Shown here: positions 58,645 to 64,000 of the stretch, in pieces
How the letters are laid out: every line of letters begins with the position of its first letter
Numbering within the stretch: the first letter of the stretch is position 1
Source: Nectonema munidae
Lineage: Eukaryota; Nematomorpha; Nectonematoida; Nectonematidae
Direction of reading: 5' to 3'
DNA: 64,000 bases
Assembly: GCA_030549495.1 (NCBI GenBank)
Contig: JAUIRK010000605.1
Coordinates: 62,001-126,000 of the forward strand
Position numbers and translations under genes: made by a program
The notes under the pieces: model-generated
The model's input: only the letters and a program-made list of their open reading frames with translations
Told to the model about the DNA's origin: nothing
Database searches by the model: none

Positions 58645-61000
58645 CTTGAGAAAATCGGAATATATTTTAATTAAACTGAATTCTCATACATTCAATTAAA
58701 ACTTAATTAATTTATTACAATACTCGCATTCTATTTAAATATTGAAAGAATTAATTTTTTGCCCTCATAATAAAAACTGTCTCTGTTGCAAACAAAGCAC
58801 ACGACTATGTTACGGTTCGAAAAGAATTTTGTATTTTCAAACTTCACTTTTTTTGATAACGCAAAATCGTATCGGAACAAAAAATATATTTAAAAACGCT
58901 AAGCCTGTCATTGAATCTGACTAGAGTGACAAAAAATGGTTCATCCGTAATCCAAAAATTTTCCCTTTTTACATAACAGAATGTAGTTGTAAAATAAATA
59001 AAATTCTACCCGAAATACTAGGGTAGTTTTATATCAAATTATCATTTTTTAAATTTAAAGATTTAATCAATCAATAATATTTTATGACATATATACCGGT
59101 ATATTAGTTTCACTTTAGTTAGTTTTTCAGTTGCTCAGCATTTATCAGCTTTTTTTGAGACCAAATTTCCTTATGGCAGAAATTTTTGCTTCGAAAATTC
59201 ATCATTTTTAAGAGTGGAATGTGAGTTCACTGAAATTTTAATACCGGAAAAATAAGTGTAAAATATATGAAGAGACTTTTTTCAGTCATATTAGTATTGG
59301 TTTTAAATTTTGAAGTACAAGTCGAAGTGGGATATTTTCTTTCGGACTCTGGAAGATAGTTTATCCGGGCCATGTCTAGATAAAAAAGTAAAAAATAGCG
59401 GTCTGGCAATATAATAAAAAAAATAAATGATGCGTCATTTTTTAAAAATGTTCTAAAGAAAATAATCGTAACCAAATAGTAAGTAAATTAATTAGTTTAA
59501 TTGTAACGCTAACTAATTAAATAATGAATTAATCAAAAAACCAATTAGTAATTATATTTAAATAACCAAGCTAGAATATTCGATTCCAGCTTTTCATAGA
59601 GATATATCTCTCTAAGCTAATGATCCTGATGCGAATTTTTAAGCCACTGGGAGATGCTAACACATTTCCTAGTAAACAGAGCACTTACTAGTTATGTAGC
59701 CCGTCATGCTAAAAATTATGCGCCACAACATTTTCAGAATATATAAAAGAGTTGCTCTTATAAAGCATACATCAATCAATTTCACAAAATAAAGTTCATT
59801 TTCCATCTTATAACAAACTTATTTAATTTAGTTTTCCTGAGTGCTTTTCTATTAAAATCTTTAAGGGACCTTATTCAGGCATCAATCATTATAGACGTTA
59901 CAAGTAATTTAAAATACAAATTGTGGAAAATGTGTAATTCTATATCTTATGATCAAAAAACCATGCTTTTTCTTCAAACCAACAAAAACCACCCTTTCGC
60001 TATTTTATTTTAGCTTTGGATTCTTCGTTTAGACAATGCTTCTCGCATGCCTTTGACGCCTTCCTAGGGGCATACGGATAAGGCATAGGTAAGTTGAAAA
60101 AGTGGCAAATTGAATAGTCAATTCTTTTTTTCAAAGTATCAAATTGTATAAGCATGTTATTTTTAAAAGGTAAAAAGTTTTAAATTTATCTTTGTACGGA
60201 AGAAAAAATAAGAAAATTATTATATGAAAAGTGTGATCCTTTTTCAACGACAAATATTTAGGATATAAAAAGGCCAAGCAACGAAATGTGATTCTTAGAA
60301 ACCTTAAGTTAAAGAATTTGTAAAGGGAAGCATTCGTCTCGCGCATAAATAAGGACAACCATTTTCCAATATTTTTCATAACAAAGCTAAAAAATGTAAT
60401 TAATATTCGCAAATCTTAAAATTAACTTTTTAAGTAAATAGGTCCATCATCTTTTTTAAAAACTAAAAAGCGGGCATGAACAGAAAAAAATGGCACCCAC
60501 TGGTTTAGACAACAAAAAACACGAACTAAGTTTCATATGTTGCAGTCCTCAATTTTATTAAAATAAAGGTGTACGCTAATGTGAGCGGAAAGTGTGGAAG
60601 TATGAGAGGGTGTATTTTCATGAGAAGTTGTCATGTTTGCTGGGAAGAGTTGAGGAGCTTTCAATGCTATTTTGTGATTTTCTTCATCAACCCTGGATAT
60701 ATCTGTTGAAAATTGAACAAAAGTCTTCTAAAATAGTTGACATAAGGAAAGCATACTAGTTTCCACACTCAAGTCACAGAAGCTCTGCTGGATTTTAAAT
60801 TTGGTAAATTTCTTCAACAAGATCAAAAACGTCAGATCCTTTGAAATGAACTTTATGCCATCCGGTCTAAAAAATTAGCAACTTCATAACAGAATAAATG
60901 AAATCCACGCAATTCTAAATACGAGTACATCTCTGTTATGCTAACAGATTCATAATCTAAATTCATTCTAAGAATTATAGGAATAAATCTTTAGGTATAT
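58645..61000. other. Non-coding A+T-rich stretch
   Basis: Around 59140-59205 the block TTTTTTTGAGACCAAATTTC followed by CTTATGGCAGAAATTTT is similar to 5950-5985, so one more dispersed repeat family is present. No gene is supported; short frames on both strands look random. Confidence 0.4.
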
Positions 61001-61007
61001 AATAATA

Positions 61008-61310
61008 TATTAGGAGCTTGGCAAAGCTTCCGAGGCATTCTATACGGCTCTATGCTGCGCCAAGATACTTATATTTAATTGTAAGGGTTTAAATTGTCAA
61101 ATTTAGATAACTTCTCGTCATTAAAATTTAGCATATGTTCTTTTTCTATGTACAAAAATAATGTGTTAAAATTTCAAGATACATACATTTATTTATGCAG
61201 AATTAATAATGTGTGACAGGATGTTCCGAGCAATAAATATCTTATTAGCTAGTTCATTATGTGAGAACTGCGGGGCACAGATGTATCTCATTCGGCTGCA
61301 AAAAGATCAT
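61008..61310 (+). repeat. Dispersed repeat linking two short motifs
   Basis: It begins GGAGCTTGGCAAAGCTTCCG and AGGCATTCTATACGGC (compare 22628-22682 and 49608-49655) and ends near TGCGGGGCACAGATGTATCT with CATTCGGCTGC (compare 58585). Both motifs may belong to one decayed element. Confidence 0.5.
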
Positions 61311-61459
61311 TCATATGGTCGAAATGTCCTTGGGTTGAAACTTTCAAAAATCGAACGGATGTAGTAAAACTTATATATATCTCGATTTGTGCAAAAGTAA
61401 AATACAATTTATTCAATGTTTCTCATGCGCTTTTTTTAAATTAGTTCTTACGTTTAGAG

Positions 61460-61781
61460 CAGGGATCGGCAAACTTTTTTTACCCGTCGACCCCTTCATA
61501 GAACATTTGTCTTCACATCTACCCCCACCCCACATAGAAATGTTTCATAAAAAGATTAATCAATGTCCAAGAATTAAGAGAAAAAAATACAAACCAAAAA
61601 TGTTTCATATATCCTATACTATACAATGTCCTAAGCTATGTTTTAAAAGAAAAAGGAGATTTATTTCTACTATAAAGTAAAAAAAGCATAGCACAATTTG
61701 TTAAGTTTGTCTATTTTATCGACCCCTAGAGATCAGTTATGGACCCCCAGGGGTCGATATCGACCACTTTGCCGACCCCTG
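61460..61781. mobile_element. hAT (Charlie-like) MITE
   Basis: The ends CAGGGATCGGCAAACTTTTT and the inverted CAGGGGTCGGCAAAGTGGTC are flanked by imperfect 8-bp repeats GTTTAGAG (61452-61459) and GTTTGAGG (61782-61789). It is 322 bp. Frames inside are by-products. A solo end of the family is in the RPE intron at 8048. Confidence 0.75.
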
Positions 61782-61789
61782 GTTTGAGG

Positions 61790-62555
61790 TACACATTTCT
61801 ACTCATTTGCAAAACCATTAAAAAAATGTCAATAAGGATGTGTAAATATTTTTTTGGCAATAAAACAAAAAGAAAAGTCTATCACGTGAGGGTTGGAAAG
61901 TACAGATCATCTTTAGCGAATTGAAGAATTTGACCTCTGTAATAATTCGAACCTTCAAGCATCAATTAACTATTTCCATTTTCAAATTTTTTCTCCACTT
62001 ATTTTATCACTCGCGGTTAATTGCAAAAACCTTGCCGTTAACTTCAATTACACAAATCGTGGTAATATATATTACGCACATTTGCTATCTGCTTATTCAC
62101 CTTCTCGACCTGTTCTTTGTTACGTGTTTTCTCACTCCTGATGCTAGTAAGATATTTAACTTCTTTCTTTTGCACTTTTTATACCAACTACATTTCAGGA
62201 TGTTAAATAAAAAGTTTATTTTGTATTGCTTTTATCACGACATTTCTAACATCTAATCATCAACATGAAATTTACGTCAGTTTAGTTATCAAACATACTA
62301 AAGCAAATTTGTGTTGACCCTCTGTTTTTGAGGTTTTACCGGGTTTATCTAATTCACAAAGTTCTTACAAATAGTTCAAACGGGAATTTAACAAGTTTTT
62401 AGAAAGTATTCAACCCCCTCTTATACCGATCAAGGCGATTGTTTAGAACTGTTCTTTAGATATATTTCAAATAGAATATATGATTTAGTTTCAGAGGTTT
62501 CTACGTTTTCTGAAGCGATAAACTGTATACAAAAGAGGAACTTTATTTATGCTAG
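61790..62555. other. Non-coding stretch
   Basis: The 111-residue plus-strand frame at 61921-62256 is rich in hydrophobic residues but has no signal, repeat or family pattern beyond A+T bias. No other feature was found. Confidence 0.35.
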
Positions 62556-62559
62556 CATC

Positions 62560-63530
62560 TACTAATGAATCGAAAGCAAAATGAAACTGAAGATGTAGAA
62601 TGTAGATACTTTTGTATCCGAGTTAAGAAAAATGGTAAAGGATTGTAAAGTAAAAGCTGTAGTACTAAAAGACCCCTCAATAAGAACAAGGATGCTTGCA
62701 GCTGATTACTCTTTAGAGAAAACAATCAATTTAGCTAGATCATTAGAGTGCAAAGAAAAACTCATTAGCATATAAGAATAATTCTTTGGTCCCAGCTGTA
62801 GTTTCAAAAATTTTCAAATGCAGCAATACGTTGAGAATGTTAACTGTGGTAATCAAGTACATTCTAGGATACATTGTCCCATGCGTTTCGTAGTATGTCA
62901 CTCTTGTGGCAAAACAGGCCATTTTTCAAAAATGTGTCTAAAAAAAGTTTCATGTTAAATCTTAAACTTTGTTAAAAGTAAACATTGACCTTATTTTAAG
63001 GAAAATTTTTTTTTAAAAAAAAAAAGTTAATAGTTAACAGCTGCCATTTAAAAAATTACCAAAACTAGCGACCCTCAATATATCACACGATTTTTCCGAC
63101 CAATTTGTGTAAAGGAGAAAAAATTAAGAGTTCTCATGATCTTGACACTCACTCCATGCATGGAGTTGAATCGCTGCTCTCATTCAACAAATTCTGAAGA
63201 ATGGTCCTGAACGTTCTTTCTCATGTTCTAATCAAACGTGGGTAGCTCCTGCAGGATTAAAAGACTTCAAATGCCTAAAAATCCTTAAATACTGTTTGTC
63301 CTATGCTTAAAAGTAACGCTAGATTCTCATTCTTTTAAAGTTTTAGCCAAAGTGATAAAGAACAGATAACCATAATCAGAAAAGTCGTCATTGCTGAACG
63401 CCTAAAGAAAAGGTAGTCTCGATAATTAAGAAAGCCGAGATTACATCTCCAACATTCGTCATTCCTAAAAAGGATGGAGGACAGATTTATCTCAGACTTT
63501 TCCTTTTCAAGGGAGTTATAAAAAAAAGCC
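62560..63530 (+). mobile_element. Fossil gypsy-like (Ty3) retroelement fragment
   Basis: A gag-type region has the capsid C-terminal pattern (FVSELRKMVKDCKVKA, TRMLAADYSLEKTINLARSL) and a zinc knuckle CHSCGKTGHFSKMC near 62905. The start of a Ty3-type reverse transcriptase (EITSPTFVIPKKDGG) appears near 63440. The element is truncated and broken in several places. No paired LTRs are visible. Its age cannot be measured here, but the frames are decayed. Confidence 0.75.
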
Positions 63531-63539
63531 TTTTATAAA

Positions 63540-63577
63540 CTTGAGTCTGGCGCCTTAGACCGTTCGGCCATCCTGAC
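63540..63577 (-). pseudogene. 5' half of tRNA-Leu(CAA), fragment
   Basis: On the minus strand GTCAGGATGGCCGAACGG followed by TCTAAGGCGCCAGACTCAAG matches the 5' half of eukaryotic tRNA-Leu with anticodon CAA. It covers the acceptor 5' strand, the D arm and the anticodon arm up to the base after the anticodon. No 3' half was found in the following 150 bases, so it is not a working gene unless a very long intron is present. It adjoins the fossil RT segment. Confidence 0.8.
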
Positions 63578-63589
63578 CTTTAAAAAAGC

Positions 63590-63850
63590 TTCGAGTCTCA
63601 AAGTATTCTGATTTTAAAGAATCTTCTTGATGATCTTAGGCTTTTTTATCAGGTGATATGAAGAAGTATTCAGCCTCAATATTTGTCAACCAATCAAAAG
63701 TTTTTTTCTGATGAAATCATTCGTGATGTTCATTGTTCAATTACAAGTTTTCCTTCTTCATCTAAAAGACTCTTTCACGTAAAAGGAAAAAGATTTACAA
63801 ATTGAATTGAAATTAAAAAATATCTTGATAGTGACTAAATCTCCAAATAT
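63590..63850 (-). repeat. Long dispersed repeat, copy D (fragment)
   Basis: Minus-strand relative of the 3' flank of the tandem-array repeat. AGCCTAAGATCATCAAGAAG, CAATGAACATCACGAATGAT and AGTCACTATCAAGATATTTT match 41750-41890 and 16370-16520. The array itself is absent. Confidence 0.65.
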
Positions 63851-63892
63851 TGTTACCTGAGACAGCTTTGATAACTCTGACCCAATGGCGGA

Positions 63893-64000
63893 TCCAAGAG
63901 AGGGGGGGGGGGCTCATGGGCTTAGCCCCCCCTATGAAAAATGGCTTCAAAAATTACCCTTACATGAAACTTTTGCAATTTATTCATGGCAAAATAATGT
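63893..64000 (+). mobile_element. hAT element end, runs off the window
   Basis: It starts CAATGGCGGATCCAAGAG with a poly-G tract, then ATGGCTTCAAAAATTACCCT and TTATTCATGGCAAAATAATG. This is the reverse complement of the right end of the 43.7-44.65-kb hAT copy. The rest of the element lies beyond the window. Confidence 0.8.

Noticed and set aside
61921-62256. 111-residue hydrophobic plus-strand frame that could be a membrane protein
   Set aside because: Hydrophobicity comes from T-rich codons. There is no recognisable family, repeat or upstream context.

Overview
This window is a TE-dense, strongly A+T-rich stretch of an animal genome. Three host loci are spliced or single-exon animal genes: ribulose-phosphate 3-epimerase, an ADAMTS-type metalloprotease and NCB5OR/CYB5R4. 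The metalloprotease has many very short introns. The transposon set (hAT, pogo/Tigger, piggyBac, Helitron, LINE, gypsy-like) fits an arthropod. A copepod such as a sea louse is my best guess, but this is inference; no species was identified by search.

Layout. 0-5.8 kb: transposon debris, including a decayed Tigger/pogo transposase at 2.4-4.3 kb and an hAT-like end. 6.3-8.5 kb (minus): ribulose-phosphate 3-epimerase, three visible exons, with the initiator exon not found. 11.3-12.6 kb: a decayed, truncated CYB5R4 copy. 14.5-17.4 kb: a long dispersed repeat built around a tandem array of roughly 150-bp units; relatives lie at 35.7-37.2, 39.2-43.0 and 63.6-63.9 kb. 17.4-22.5 kb: pogo-type elements, two LINE reverse-transcriptase relics, a 15-bp minisatellite and a fossil RT/RNase H retroelement. 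22.8-28.6 kb (minus): a 12-exon ADAMTS-like secreted protease whose exons join in frame at all but one junction and which appears to lack a prodomain.

29-55 kb is almost entirely mobile DNA: several hAT elements with 8-bp target duplications, a Helitron-like element, tRNA-headed SINE candidates, a Tigger with other elements inserted in it, a near-perfect 280-bp hairpin, a LINE 3' end, and a piggyBac relic carrying a TA-flanked MITE. 55.6-57.1 kb (plus): an intact intronless CYB5R4 reading frame, the parent or sister of the 11-kb relic. 58-64 kb: more dispersed repeats, another hAT MITE, a fossil gypsy-like gag/pol fragment, and a 38-nt copy of the 5' half of tRNA-Leu.

The three host genes have no evident shared pathway. 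The epimerase acts in the pentose phosphate pathway, CYB5R4 is an NAD(P)H-linked cytochrome b5 reductase, and the protease is secreted. I see no coherent multi-gene novel system. The most unusual signals are the prodomain-less ADAMTS-like gene, the intronless CYB5R4 pair, the tandem-array repeat family, the giant hairpin and the tRNA-Leu half.
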